DNA from: Actibacterium mucosum KCTC 23349
GTDB taxonomy: Bacteria; Pseudomonadota; Alphaproteobacteria; Rhodobacterales; Rhodobacteraceae
Length of the DNA stretch: 64,000 bases
NCBI RefSeq assembly: GCF_000647975.1
Contig: NZ_JFKE01000009.1
Coordinates: forward strand, 1-64,000
Direction: 5' to 3'
Shown here: piece by piece, positions 24,637 to 33,422 of the stretch
Layout of the letters: each line of letters starts with the position of its first letter
Numbering within the stretch: the first letter of the stretch is position 1
Translations under genes and position numbers: made by a program
Notes under the pieces: model-generated
What the model saw: the letters and a program-made list of their open reading frames with translations, nothing else
The model's database searches: none
What the model was told of the DNA's origin: nothing

Positions 24637-25403
24637 AGGAAAGCCTTTCCAAGCACGGGGGTTGAGGGCGCGGCCATGTCGCGCGGGGCCATCGGGTCGG
24701 CGGTATAGGCCAGCGCGCCGGCCTCAACCGCGCGGGCAAAACCCTCGGCCATCGCCGCCGGATCGCCCGCCTTGGCCACCGCGGTGTTCAACAGCACCGC
24801 GTCATAGCCCAGCTCCATCGCGTGGGCGGCTTGCGAGGGCAGGCCCAGCCCGGCATCAACCACCAGCGGAATGTCCGGAAACCGCGCGCGCAACGCCCGC
24901 AGCCCGTACACGTTGTTCAGCCCCAGCCCCGTGCCAATTGGCGCGCCCCAGGGCATCAGAACCTCGCAGCCGACCTCAACCAGCTTGTCGCACAGCACCA
25001 GATCTTCGGTGCAATAGGGGAACACCTGAAACCCGTCCTTAACCAGAATGCGCGCGGCGTCGACCAGTTCAAACGGGTTGGGTTGCAGGCTGTCGCCTTC
25101 GCCGATGACCTCCAGCTTGATCCAGGGCGTGTCGAACAGCTCGCGCGCCATCTGGGCGGTTGTGACCGCCTCGCGCACCGAATAGCAGCCGGCGGTGTTG
25201 GGCAGGATCTTCACGCCTAGCCCCGCAACCAGATCCCAGAAATCCTGCCCGGCGCGGTCTTCGCCGGTTTCGCGGCGCACCGACACGGTGGCGATACCCG
25301 CGCCGGATCGCCGGAACGCCTGCGCAAGGATCGCGGGCGAGGGGTATTGCGCCGTGCCCAGCATCAGGCGCGAGACGACCTCGGTTCCATAAAACACCGG
25401 CAT
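24633..25403 (-). CDS. thiG: Thiazole synthase
   Basis: A 256-residue (beta/alpha)8 enzyme that condenses DXP, dehydroglycine and ThiS-thiocarboxylate to the thiazole. The N-terminus [20 protein letters not shown] is typical; the catalytic lysine is in WIKLEVIGE, and [15 protein letters not shown] and [19 protein letters not shown] bind the phosphate. The start lies one base after the thiS stop. Dehydroglycine is expected from the glycine oxidase ThiO, whose gene here is frameshifted. Confidence 0.95.
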   Translation of the reverse strand: MPVFYGTEVVSRLMLGTAQYPSPAILAQAFRRSGAGIATVSVRRETGEDRAGQDFWDLVAGLGVKILPNTAGCYSVREAVTTAQMARELFDTPWIKLEVIGEGDSLQPNPFELVDAARILVKDGFQVFPYCTEDLVLCDKLVEVGCEVLMPWGAPIGTGLGLNNVYGLRALRARFPDIPLVVDAGLGLPSQAAHAMELGYDAVLLNTAVAKAGDPAAMAEGFARAVEAGALAYTADPMAPRDMAAPSTPVLGKAFL

Positions 25404-25404
25404 C

Positions 25405-25602
25405 TCAGCCCCCTTGCCGGGGCGCAACAATCTCGACCCGGTCCCCGTCTTGCAGCAGATATTCGGCGCGCGCTGCGGCGGGCACAAAGGTTTCGTTCAC
25501 CGCCGTGGCCACGCGCCCCACGCCATGGCCCAGCTCCACCAGAACGTCGTTCAGGCTGGGGCCCGTCACGTCGCGCGCGGTGCCGTTTACGTTAATCTTC
25601 AT
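25405..25602 (-). CDS. thiS: Sulfur carrier protein ThiS
   Basis: A 65-residue ubiquitin-fold carrier beginning [12 protein letters not shown] and ending in the obligatory Gly-Gly (PRQGG). ThiF adenylates and thiolates this glycine. Its ATG lies inside the last codons of thiO (overlap of 11 bases), and its stop is next to the thiG start. Confidence 0.93.
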   Translation of the reverse strand: MKINVNGTARDVTGPSLNDVLVELGHGVGRVATAVNETFVPAAARAEYLLQDGDRVEIVAPRQGG

Positions 25603-26568
25603 CGCAAAGCTCCGGTTTTTGGCCATCGCACAGCCAGTCGGCCAGCATCCGCGCCATCGCAGGGGCCAGCAAAAAGCCGTGGCGGAACAGGCCATTGGCA
25701 TAGATCACCCCGTCGCGGCGGCGCAGACGGGGCAGGTTGTCGGGAAAGGCAGGGCGCGCATCGGCGCCGATTTCCACCAGTTCAGCCTCGGCAAAGGCCG
25801 GGTGCAGCGCATAGGCGGCGTTCAGCAACTCAACAACCGAGCGAACCGTGGCCCGCCGCCGTTCGCCGCTTTCGATCTGGGTGGCGCCCAGCATGAACAC
25901 CCCGTCGCCGCGCGGGGTGATATAAAGCGGAAAGCGCGGATGCAGCAGCCGCACCGGGCGGTTCAGGGTCAGTTCCGGGCAGCGCAGCACCAGCATTTCG
26001 CCCTTCACCCCGCGCAGGTCGTCCAGTGTACCGCGCGCCGCAATGCCGGTGCAGTTGACCACCTGCGCGCCATCGTCGGGGGGGTGGTCACAAACACTGC
26101 GCCCCGGTCACGCAGCAGCGCCCGCAGTCGGGTCAGCGCATCGCGCGGGGTCAGATGCGCCTCGGTCTCAAAGAACAGCGCGGTGTCGAACCGGTCCAGA
26201 TCGGGCTCCAGCGCCGTCAATGCGGCTTGGTCCAGCGTCCGGTGGCCTTCGGTGCGCCGGGCAAACCGCGCCAACTCGCCCCGGTCGCGGTCCAGCGTGA
26301 CAACCAGCGAACCGTTGCAGTGCACCGTCACGCCCTGCGCGGCCCACCAGTCAGCGGCGGCGCGGCCCAGTCGCGTGACCGGCTCCTCGGCGGTCTCGCC
26401 CTCGCATTCGGGGGCCAGCATGCCACCGGCCCACCAGCTGCAGCCATGCGGGCCAGGCGCGTCGCCGGCGGGGTCGACGATGGTGACAGGCACACCGCGC
26501 GCCGACAGCTCTGTCGCCGCGCAGAGCCCCATGACGCCGCCGCCCAATATGGTGACCGGGCCGCTCAT
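25592..26568 (-). pseudogene. thiO: Glycine oxidase ThiO, frameshifted
   Basis: FAD-dependent amine oxidase for the thiazole pathway. The first part (from ATG 26568) holds the Rossmann motif GGGVMGLCAATELSARG and runs normally to VFVTTPP; it then leaves frame and would end at 26005. The second part, in the next frame, carries VNCTGIAARGTL, ITPRGDGVFMLGATQIE and GLFRHGFLLAPAMARMLADWL to the end. The break coincides with a run of seven C on the coding strand (26084-26078); one added C restores a 325-residue protein of normal length and homology. This is either a real mutation, a slippage-tolerant or phase-variable site, or a sequencing error. ATG 26568 overlaps the thiD stop. Confidence 0.85.
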
Positions 26569-27353
26569 CCCCACATCTCGTGGAAATGATGCACCGGCCC
26601 GTGGCCTTTGCCGATATCCAGTTGATCGGCTGTCGCGATGGCCCCGTGCAGCCAGCCATGGGCGCGGCCAACGGCGGCATCCAAAGGTTCCCCCTTGGCC
26701 AACCTGGCGGCGATGGCCGACGACATCGAACAGCCAGTGCCATGCGTATTGCGCGTGGCCAATCGCGGCGCGGTGAACGGGGTTTCGCGGCCCGCCTCGA
26801 CCAACCAGTCGGTACAGGATTGCCCCGCCGCGTGCCCGCCTTTCATCAACGCCGCCCCCGCGCCCAGACCGCGCAGGGCTTTGCCCTGCGCCACCGGATC
26901 GGTGCCCTCGGACGCGTCCAACAGGCGCGCCGCCTCGGGCAGGTTCGGCGTCAGCAGCGTGGCGCGCGGCACCAGCACGGATTTCAACGCGTCGACCGCA
27001 TCATCCGGCAACAACGCCACCCCCGATTTCGAGATCATCACCGGGTCCAGCACCACGGCGCCCTCAAACCCCTCGATGGCGCGCGCCACCGTCTCGATCA
27101 GCGACGGCGCGCCCAGCATGCCGATCTTGATCGCGTCCACGCGAATGTCGCCCAGCACCGCGTCGATCTGCGCGGCCACGATGGCGTCAGGCACCGGGTG
27201 CACGGCGGTGACATCACAGGTGTTTTGTGCCGTGATCGCGGTAATGACCGAGGCGCCGTAAACCCCCATCGCGCTGAACGCTTTCAGGTCGGCCTGTATG
27301 CCGGCGCCACCGCCGCTGTCGGATCCTGCAATGGTCAAAGCCGTGGGGGCCAT
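26565..27353 (-). CDS. thiD: HMP / HMP-phosphate kinase ThiD
   Basis: A 262-residue ribokinase-fold enzyme that phosphorylates HMP twice to HMP-PP. Motifs: [20 protein letters not shown] at the N-terminus, [11 protein letters not shown], and the anion hole [15 protein letters not shown]. The start at 27353 is preferred because AGGAG lies nine bases ahead; the in-frame ATG 27362 sits directly on that site. It is the first gene behind the TPP riboswitch. No thiC is in the window, so HMP comes from elsewhere or by uptake through ThiXYZ. Confidence 0.94.
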   Translation of the reverse strand: MAPTALTIAGSDSGGGAGIQADLKAFSAMGVYGASVITAITAQNTCDVTAVHPVPDAIVAAQIDAVLGDIRVDAIKIGMLGAPSLIETVARAIEGFEGAVVLDPVMISKSGVALLPDDAVDALKSVLVPRATLLTPNLPEAARLLDASEGTDPVAQGKALRGLGAGAALMKGGHAAGQSCTDWLVEAGRETPFTAPRLATRNTHGTGCSMSSAIAARLAKGEPLDAAVGRAHGWLHGAIATADQLDIGKGHGPVHHFHEMWG

Positions 27354-27428
27354 GCGCCGCATCTCCTGTAACCGGGGTGGGAACACATGGATTCGGGGCG
27401 CATGGGGTGCGGGCCGCGAACGTCTCTG

Positions 27429-27503
27429 TTCCCTCCGCCGGTGCTAGCCGGTTCAGGTTCGATGGGTTCGCTTGCGCATCTCAGCCCCGCGCGGGGCACC
27501 CCA
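27429..27503 (-). promoter_or_regulatory. TPP riboswitch (THI element) of the thiamine operon
   Basis: On the minus strand the conserved TPP-sensor blocks appear in order: GGGGTGCC, GGCTGAGATG, GAACCC, GAACCTGAACCGG, CTAGCACCGG and CGGAGGGA. About 75 bases separate it from the thiD ATG; they contain no hairpin with a U run, so control is more likely at translation initiation. A possible promoter is TTGACG (27546-27541) with TTACGC 16 bases on. The remaining intergenic stretch to kduI (27504-27665) shows no other clear feature. Confidence 0.95.
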
Positions 27504-27665
27504 ACAGATCGACCCGAGGCGTAACGCGTTTTGCAATCGGCGTCAAACAGGTCGCGTCCCGGCGCTGCGTGAAAAATATTTCGTAGATCGCGGTTGGTTT
27601 GCGCGCACCCTTTGGTCAGATTTCGGCAACGAAATCGATAACGCCGCCACGCGGCCGGAGGACCC

Positions 27666-28493
27666 ATGCCCGCCCAAGTCACCACCCTTTATGCCGTTTC
27701 ACCCGACGCCGCCAAGGCGTTCGACACCGCCGCGCTGCGCGAGAAATTCCTGGTCGAAGGTATGTTTGCCGCGGGCGAAATCCGCCTGACTTATGCCCAT
27801 TACGACCGCATGATCGTCGGCGGCGCGGTGCCCGATGGCGGCGCGCTGGTGCTGGATGCGGTGGCCGAGACCGGCACGCCCTCGTTTCTGGACCGGCGCG
27901 AGGCGGGTATCCTGAACATCGGCGGCGATGGCCGGGTCGCGGCGGGCGGCGAAAGCTGGGACATGGCCAAGGGTGACCTGCTGTACCTGCCCAAGGGCGC
28001 GGGCGCGGTCACGTTTTCGGGGCAGGGGCGGTTTTACATCGTGTCGGTGCCCGCGCATACCGCCCATCCCGCAACCCTGATCAAGATCGAGGACGCCAAT
28101 CAGGTGAAAATGGGCGCGCCCGAAACCTCGAACGACCGCACCATTTTCCAGTGTATCCACCCCAATGGCGTGCAAAGCTGCCAACTGGTGATGGGGTACA
28201 CGCAGCTGCATGGCGGTTCGGTCTGGAACACCATGCCCGCGCATCTGCATGACCGCCGGATGGAGGCGTATCTCTATCACGACGTGGCCCAGGGCCAGCG
28301 CGTGTTCCACTTCATGGGCCAGCCGCAAGAGACACGGCATCTGTTGGTTGATAACGAACAGATCGTGATGTCGCCGCCCTGGTCGATCCATTCGGGTGCG
28401 GGCACCGGCTCTTACACCTTTTGTTGGGCGATGGCGGGCGATAACATGGATTTCACCGATATGGATGCCGTGGCAATGGAGGATTTGCGGTGA
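27666..28493 (+). CDS. kduI: 5-dehydro-4-deoxy-D-glucuronate isomerase
   Basis: A 275-residue cupin-type zinc enzyme that isomerises 5-keto-4-deoxyuronate to 2,5-diketo-3-deoxygluconate in pectin/uronate catabolism. The metal site is seen in MPAHLHDRRMEAYLYHDV and the C-terminal MSPPWSIHSGAGTGSYTFCWAM block is typical of KduI. GGAGG precedes the ATG by five bases. It overlaps kduD by four bases. No polyuronate lyase or transporter is nearby, so substrate supply is from other loci. Confidence 0.94.
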   Translation: MPAQVTTLYAVSPDAAKAFDTAALREKFLVEGMFAAGEIRLTYAHYDRMIVGGAVPDGGALVLDAVAETGTPSFLDRREAGILNIGGDGRVAAGGESWDMAKGDLLYLPKGAGAVTFSGQGRFYIVSVPAHTAHPATLIKIEDANQVKMGAPETSNDRTIFQCIHPNGVQSCQLVMGYTQLHGGSVWNTMPAHLHDRRMEAYLYHDVAQGQRVFHFMGQPQETRHLLVDNEQIVMSPPWSIHSGAGTGSYTFCWAMAGDNMDFTDMDAVAMEDLR

Positions 28494-29218
28494 TCTCATT
28501 CTCGCTTGCGGGGAAAACGGCGCTGGTGACCGGTGCGAATACCGGCATCGGTCAGGCCATCGCGGTGGCACTGGGCGGGGCGGGGGCGCATGTGATTGCC
28601 GCCGGGCGGTCCTCGTGCGCCGAAACCGTGGCACAGATCGCCTCGGCCGAGGCCGCGCAGATGGATTTTGCCGATCCGCACGCGGCCGCCGACCTGCTGG
28701 GCAGCCGCCAGGTCGACATTCTGGTCAACAATGCCGGCATTATCCGCCGCGCGGATTCGGTGGACTTTACCGAGGCTGACTGGGACGACGTGATCGACGT
28801 GAACCTGAAGGCGCTGTTCTTTACCTGTCAGGCCTTCGGCAAGGCGGTTCTGGCGCGGGGGGGAACGGGCAAGATCGTCAATATCGCCTCGCTTTTGTCG
28901 TTTCAGGGCGGCATCCGCGTGCCCTCTTATACCGCGTCGAAACACGGGGTTGCGGGGCTGACCAAGCTGCTGGCCAATGAATGGGCCGTACACGGCATCA
29001 ACGTGAACGCCATCGCGCCTGGTTACATCGCCACCAACAACACCGACGCCCTGCGCGCCGATCCCGACCGCAATAAGGCCATTCTAGACCGGATCCCCGC
29101 CGGCCGCTGGGGCAGCGCCGATGACATCGCCGGTGCGGCGGTATTCCTGGCCTCGGACGCGGCGCAGTACGTGCATGGCGCGGTGCTGAACGTCGATGGC
29201 GGCTGGCTCGCCCGCTAA
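28490..29218 (+). CDS. kduD: 2-dehydro-3-deoxy-D-gluconate 5-dehydrogenase
   Basis: A short-chain dehydrogenase of 242 residues that reduces 2,5-diketo-3-deoxygluconate to KDG, the step after KduI. NAD site TGANTGIGQ; NNAG; catalytic Ser, Tyr-x3-Lys in SYTASKHG. The GTG start overlaps the kduI stop (GTGA). An intrinsic terminator follows. Confidence 0.93.
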   Translation: MISFSLAGKTALVTGANTGIGQAIAVALGGAGAHVIAAGRSSCAETVAQIASAEAAQMDFADPHAAADLLGSRQVDILVNNAGIIRRADSVDFTEADWDDVIDVNLKALFFTCQAFGKAVLARGGTGKIVNIASLLSFQGGIRVPSYTASKHGVAGLTKLLANEWAVHGINVNAIAPGYIATNNTDALRADPDRNKAILDRIPAGRWGSADDIAGAAVFLASDAAQYVHGAVLNVDGGWLAR

Positions 29219-29240
29219 GTCAGGCGCAAAGGATTAAATC

Positions 29241-29284
29241 GTAACGGTGCGTAGGCTGATGGCTTGCGCGCCGTTACTTTTTTC
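29241..29284 (+). terminator. Intrinsic terminator of kduID
   Basis: GTAACGGTGCG pairs with CGCGCCGTTAC (one G-U) across a 15-base loop and is followed by TTTTTTCT. Confidence 0.85.
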
Positions 29285-29298
29285 TGGCCATTTGCCTC

Positions 29299-29323
29299 AA
29301 TTGGTAATAAGTCCGAACCAATT
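29299..29323. promoter_or_regulatory. Inverted repeat upstream of lldD
   Basis: AATTGGT and ACCAATT, perfect 7-base arms 11 bases apart, end 20 bases before the lldD ATG. The half-site TTGGT/ACCAA resembles targets of FadR-subfamily GntR regulators such as LldR and PdhR, but the spacing is wider than usual. No such regulator gene is adjacent. Confidence 0.5.
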
Positions 29324-29343
29324 AAGCCAGTTTGGAGCCCGAA

Positions 29344-30495
29344 ATGCGCCTGAGTCACTGCCATAACTTCGCCGATTTCCGCCGTCTGGCTCAACGTCGC
29401 CTGCCCGGTCCGATCTTCAACTATATCGACGGCGCGGCGGATGACGAGGTGACCTATCGCCGAAACTCGGACAGTTTTGATACCTGCGATCTGGTGCCAA
29501 ACGTTCTGCGCGGTGTGGATCAGGTGGATATGTCGGTGACAGTGATGGGGCAAAAGCTGGCGCTGCCGATCTATTGCTCGCCCACCGCCTTGCAGCGGCT
29601 GTTTCATCACCAGGGTGAACGCGCCGTTGCCGCGGCCGCGGCGAAACATGGAACGATGTTCGGGGTGTCGTCATTGGGAACTGTCAGTTTGGAGGAACTG
29701 CGCCAAAAGCACGACACCCCACAGGTGTATCAATTCTATTTTCACAAGGATCGCGGCCTGAACGACGCGATGATGACGCGCGCGAAAGAGGCCGGGGTAA
29801 ACGTGATGATGCTGACCGTCGACAGCATCACCGGCGGCAACCGCGAACGCGACAAACGCACCGGGTTTTCGATCCCGTTCCGCCTGACGCTTGGTGGCAT
29901 GGCGCAGTTCGCGATGAAACCGGCCTGGGGCATCAACTATGTTACGCACGAAAAGTTTCGGCTGCCGCAATTGGAAGATCACGTGGATATGGGCGGCGGC
30001 GCGATGTCGATCGGGCGTTATTTCACCGACATGCTGGACCCGTCGATGGATTGGGACGACGTGGCTGACATGGTCAGCAAATGGTACGGGCAGTTTTGCC
30101 TGAAGGGTATCATGTCGGTCGAGGATGCCAAGCGTGCGGTGCAGATCGGCTGCACCGGGATCATCCTGTCGAACCATGGCGGGCGACAGCTGGACGGCTC
30201 GCGCGCGCCGTTTGATCAACTGGCCGAGATCGTGGACGCCGTGGGTGACCAGATTGACGTGATGATGGACAGCGGCATTCAGCGCGGCACCCATGTTCTG
30301 AAGGCGCTGGCACTGGGGGCCAAGGCGGTGGGGATCGGGCGCGGATATCTTTATGCGCTGGCCGCCGCCGGGCAGCCGGGCGTGGACCGCGCGCTGAGCC
30401 TGCTGCGCGACGAGATTGAACGCGACATGCGCCTGATGGGGGTCACCTCGGTGGCCGAACTGACGCGCGATCACCTTCGGTTTCGGCAAATCTAG
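29344..30495 (+). CDS. lldD: FMN-dependent alpha-hydroxy acid (L-lactate) dehydrogenase
   Basis: A 383-residue TIM-barrel flavoprotein of the L-lactate dehydrogenase/glycolate oxidase family, which oxidises L-lactate to pyruvate and feeds the quinone pool. Landmarks: FNYIDGAADDEVTYRRN, PIYCSPTALQRL for FMN, and the active-site HGGRQLDGSRAP with catalytic His and Arg, plus IMSVEDAKRA for the FMN-contacting Lys region. The insert MAQFAMKPAWGINYV is usual for membrane-associated LldD. ATG 29344 follows GGAG by eight bases. A different 2-hydroxy acid (mandelate, glycolate) cannot be ruled out. Confidence 0.88.
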   Translation: MRLSHCHNFADFRRLAQRRLPGPIFNYIDGAADDEVTYRRNSDSFDTCDLVPNVLRGVDQVDMSVTVMGQKLALPIYCSPTALQRLFHHQGERAVAAAAAKHGTMFGVSSLGTVSLEELRQKHDTPQVYQFYFHKDRGLNDAMMTRAKEAGVNVMMLTVDSITGGNRERDKRTGFSIPFRLTLGGMAQFAMKPAWGINYVTHEKFRLPQLEDHVDMGGGAMSIGRYFTDMLDPSMDWDDVADMVSKWYGQFCLKGIMSVEDAKRAVQIGCTGIILSNHGGRQLDGSRAPFDQLAEIVDAVGDQIDVMMDSGIQRGTHVLKALALGAKAVGIGRGYLYALAAAGQPGVDRALSLLRDEIERDMRLMGVTSVAELTRDHLRFRQI

Positions 30496-30565
30496 GCAGG
30501 TTTGACTGGTCAAGCGCCACGCGTGCCCTAGGTTTCGGGTCAGACCCCGAACGCAGGACGCTTTG

Positions 30566-30955
30566 ATGCCCGAAATCACCCCGATCTATGCCGCCCTTCT
30601 GACGTTCATGTATCTGGCGCTGTGCGCCCGCGTGATCCGTTTCCGCCGATCCGCGCGGGTGTCGTTGGGCACCGGCGGAAACGAAACGCTGGAGGCGCGC
30701 ATCCGCGCACAGAGCAACTGTGCCGAATACGCGCCCATCGGTTTGATCCTGATGCTGATCCTCGAACTGCAGGGCGCCCATTGGAGCCTGATGCACCTCT
30801 TGGGTCTGATGCTGCTTGTTGGGCGCGGTCTGCATGCCGCCGGCCTCAGCGCCGCGCCTCAGAACTTTGCCTTCCGCACAGTCGGTATGATGCTGACCCT
30901 GACTATGATCGGGGGCGGGGCTGTTGCGACCCTTGTCCTTGTCTTGGCGGCCTGA
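30566..30955 (+). CDS. MAPEG family membrane protein
   Basis: A 129-residue protein with four membrane helices and the MAPEG (membrane-associated eicosanoid/glutathione metabolism) pattern: RVSLGTGGNETLEARIRAQSNCAEYAPIGL, with the conserved Arg/Asn/Glu set that binds glutathione. In bacteria such proteins are glutathione transferase-like with unknown substrates. Its last 53 bases overlap the convergent YHYH gene. Confidence 0.88.
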   Translation: MPEITPIYAALLTFMYLALCARVIRFRRSARVSLGTGGNETLEARIRAQSNCAEYAPIGLILMLILELQGAHWSLMHLLGLMLLVGRGLHAAGLSAAPQNFAFRTVGMMLTLTMIGGGAVATLVLVLAA

Positions 30956-31859
30956 GTCCACCACCGTTTCCTCCGCCCCGCTTTTTGAAACTGCTGTCGA
31001 TGGATCCACGCAGCATCCGGGGGATGACCGGGAAAGCCGAGGTCAGGAAATAGGCATAGGTGCCATCTGGATAGTCGGCGGTTTTGACAATTGCGCCGTT
31101 GCATTCGTCCAGATTGCCGGTCCCCGCAACATGGACATAGTCCTGCACGAAGGTGCCATCATGCCGCCCGCCGGGTTGATTGCCGCCGGGCCGGTTGCCG
31201 GATTTCAGCTGGTAAGATGACCGCATCTGCACCACCTTGCCGCTTTGCACCGATGTCATCGCATAGATCGGGAACCCGTCCGCGGCCCAGCCGACCAGCG
31301 GGCTTTCGATGTTCTTGGACCAGCCCAGCTGTTGCAATAACCCGATAGGCAAGCCGTGATAATGATAGGCGCCGGTGGGCTGAACGTGGCCGTAATTGGC
31401 ATCAAGGCCCAGCGTGACCGCACCACCCAGCGCTTCGTACTGCCAACCGCTGTTACGGTCGCCCTGCCAGAACTCGGCCGCGCCGGGATCGAAGGGCACG
31501 CCGTTCACGGCGACCCCCACCAAGGATCGACCAGTGGCCCGTGCAGCCCCCTTGCGCGGGGAAAGCGGCATTTCAAACCGATAGTTCTGTGCGCTGATCC
31601 GGTTGGGATTGCCACTGTTGGGAAAGGGGGCCACCGGGTGCGTCGGGATGCCATTGGCGGTCATGATCCTTTTGCTGCCGCGCGTCACAATGCTGACCTG
31701 GCCGCCTGCGACTGACCGGTTGGCCGATTTCAGTGACAGAGCCCGGGCTTGCGTGGCTGTGTGGTGGCGCAGGCGCGGTGCGCCCTGTCCATAGGCATAG
31801 CCCGCTGCCAATGTCGCCGCTGCTCCGCCCAATGCGGCCCGCCTGGTCCAATCATTCAT
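30903..31859 (-). CDS. Exported YHYH-domain protein
   Basis: A 318-residue protein with a Tat-like signal (WTRRAALGGAAATLAAGYAYG). The YHYH motif is in PTGAYHYHGLPIGLL (about residue 168) and is followed by VGWAADGFPIYAM, as in the YHYH family, whose function is unknown. The tail is a low-complexity basic stretch (RGGGNGGGLRPPRQGQG) that extends over the 3' end of the convergent MAPEG gene. It overlaps the next upstream gene by eight bases, so the two exported proteins form an operon. Confidence 0.85.
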   Translation of the reverse strand: MNDWTRRAALGGAAATLAAGYAYGQGAPRLRHHTATQARALSLKSANRSVAGGQVSIVTRGSKRIMTANGIPTHPVAPFPNSGNPNRISAQNYRFEMPLSPRKGAARATGRSLVGVAVNGVPFDPGAAEFWQGDRNSGWQYEALGGAVTLGLDANYGHVQPTGAYHYHGLPIGLLQQLGWSKNIESPLVGWAADGFPIYAMTSVQSGKVVQMRSSYQLKSGNRPGGNQPGGRHDGTFVQDYVHVAGTGNLDECNGAIVKTADYPDGTYAYFLTSAFPVIPRMLRGSIDSSFKKRGGGNGGGLRPPRQGQGSQQPRPRS

Positions 31860-32238
31860 TGTCTATCTCCTGCCTTGCTTTGTCAGGGGTGATGGTCACC
31901 GGGCCCACCCCGTCGGCCCCAAAGTTCAGCAGAACAGCGAAAATACCGGGCACCGCGCCATCAAAGCGCAGCTCGGCCGTGACAACCTCGACCCCGCTGG
32001 GCGGAATGCTTACGGGAAGGCCGAAAACCTGGGTCGCGGTGCCGGGTGTGGACAGGGCCAAAAGCGTCACCGGGGTGCCGCCCTGATTGCTGAGCAACAG
32101 GATAAGGTCCACCTGACTGCCAGCGGCCTGTGCACGCATCACTTCAACCTCGACCGTGCCAACGGCGTGCCCGTCATGCGCCCAAAGCGGCAAGGCCCAA
32201 AAGCCAGCCAAAGCCATCAAGGCCACTCTGCGACGCAT
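31852..32238 (-). CDS. Exported protein of unknown function, paired with YHYH protein
   Basis: A 128-residue protein with a signal peptide ending in LPLWA, then HDGHAVGTVEVEV. It is predicted all-beta (VEVMRAQAAGSQVDLILLLSNQGGTPVTLLALSTPG...). It superficially resembles a PCu(A)C copper chaperone in size and fold but lacks that family's Met/His copper motif. ATG 32238 is placed six bases after GGAGGG; a TTG two codons earlier is less likely. It is the first gene of the two-gene unit with the YHYH protein. Confidence 0.7.
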   Translation of the reverse strand: MRRRVALMALAGFWALPLWAHDGHAVGTVEVEVMRAQAAGSQVDLILLLSNQGGTPVTLLALSTPGTATQVFGLPVSIPPSGVEVVTAELRFDGAVPGIFAVLLNFGADGVGPVTITPDKARQEIDNE

Positions 32239-32376
32239 GCACAACCCTCCGTTTCACCGTGCTGTTGATCCTAATACGAACCACCGCGCAGCCCCCGTCG
32301 ATTTTTTTGCAAAAACCTGAAAAAGGCCCTTGCGGCCCCCCGCAACAGGGGGTAAATCACGCCTCACCCAAAGGAT

Positions 32377-32451
32377 GCGGGCGTAGCTCAGGGGTAGAGC
32401 ATAACCTTGCCAAGGTTAGGGTCGTGAGTTCGAATCTCATCGCCCGCTCCA
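32377..32451 (+). tRNA. tRNA-Gly (GCC)
   Basis: Full cloverleaf: acceptor GCGGGCG/CGCCCGC, D-arm GCTC-AGGGGT-GAGC, anticodon arm TAACC-TTGCCAA-GGTTA with anticodon GCC, T-arm with GTTCGAAT, discriminator T and encoded CCA. Confidence 0.97.
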
Positions 32452-32683
32452 ATTGGGACCTCTCTTTCAAAGATGAATTTGCATGTGGCCACCCCGGTGT
32501 TGGGTGCGCGCTTGGCGTTTGTACGACCTTTTTTTGGGCGCTGTCGCCAGCCAAAAATGGGCAAAACCCGGTTGCAAGCCGCGCTGTTAGGCGCAGATTA
32601 AGAAAACCGTCTTTTGCAGAGACAAAATGTTCGAAACTGCGCTTGATGTCATCCTGACGTCACGTCTGTTGCCTATCTGAAAT

Positions 32684-32695
32684 TCATTCGAATGA
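32684..32695. promoter_or_regulatory. PhnF operator 1 (phnF promoter)
   Basis: TCATTCGAATGA is a perfect 12-base palindrome that ends seven bases before the phnF ATG. The same motif recurs in front of phnC (39064-39079) and the second phnD (50470-50485). Its place over the transcription/translation start suggests autorepression by PhnF. The short gap leaves no room for a usual ribosome binding site after it, so the mRNA may have a very short leader. The 230 bases between the tRNA and this site show nothing else. Confidence 0.75.
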
Positions 32696-32702
32696 CTTTG
32701 CC

Positions 32703-33422
32703 ATGAATAAAATGACCTGGACCATGATCCGCGACCTGCTTGCCCAAGAAATCGCCGATGGCACGCTTGAACCCGGCGACCGTTTGCCAACCGAGCCAGA
32801 GCTGGTCGCACGCTTTGGCGCGGGGCGACATTCGGTGCGCCGCGCCGTCGAAGCGCTGGCGAAGGAGGGCAAGCTCAGCGTCGAGCAGGGGCGCGGAACC
32901 TTTGTCGAGGAAGCGCCCAGCCTGATCTATTCTATTGGCAAACGCACCCGTCTGCGCCGCAATCTTCTGCCGCAGGGCTACGATGTTTCCAGCGTTCTGT
33001 TGGGCGCCGATCGCGTTGTTGCACCGCCACCTGTTTGCAAGGCGCTGGGGCTTTCAGATGGCGCCGAAGTGGTGGAAAGCCGTCGCAAGACCATCGCAAA
33101 CGGAATTCCGATTGCCTTCGGTTCCAATTTTCACGACGCCCAAAGGTTCCCTGACATCGTGGAAAGGCGTGACGTCCTTGGGTCCATGACCGAAACTTAC
33201 AAGAGTTATGGAATCGACGACTACGTGCGTGCGGAAACGTCGATGCATGCCCGACAGGCGCGCGCCGAAGAAGCCAAACAATTGAAGCAGCACCCCGATA
33301 TGCCCGTGATCGTGGTGCGTGCGGTTGACCGCCAGCTGGATGGCCAGCCATTGGCCAGCAGCCAAGTGATCTGGTCGTCTGCCCGGGTGAGATTCACAAT
33401 GTCGATGGAAGACGATGACTGA
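32703..33422 (+). CDS. phnF: GntR/HutC-family phosphonate regulator PhnF
   Basis: A 239-residue repressor. Residues about 5-70 are a GntR winged helix (LPTEPELVARFGAGRHSVRRAVEALAKEGKL); the rest is a UTRA ligand domain (GAEVVESRRKTIANGIPIAFGSN) that would bind a phosphonate or a pathway intermediate. It opens the phnFGHIJKLM operon and overlaps phnG by eight bases. The palindrome next to its own ATG and at two other phn promoters is its likely operator. Confidence 0.92.
   Translation: MNKMTWTMIRDLLAQEIADGTLEPGDRLPTEPELVARFGAGRHSVRRAVEALAKEGKLSVEQGRGTFVEEAPSLIYSIGKRTRLRRNLLPQGYDVSSVLLGADRVVAPPPVCKALGLSDGAEVVESRRKTIANGIPIAFGSNFHDAQRFPDIVERRDVLGSMTETYKSYGIDDYVRAETSMHARQARAEEAKQLKQHPDMPVIVVRAVDRQLDGQPLASSQVIWSSARVRFTMSMEDDD

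Noticed and set aside
27560-27600. KdgR-type operator upstream of kduI
   Set aside because: GAAAAATATTTCG is AT-rich and partly symmetric but does not match the KdgR consensus well enough.
31852-32238. PCu(A)C copper chaperone
   Set aside because: Size and beta-rich character fit, but the His-x10-Met and His-x-Met ligands are missing.
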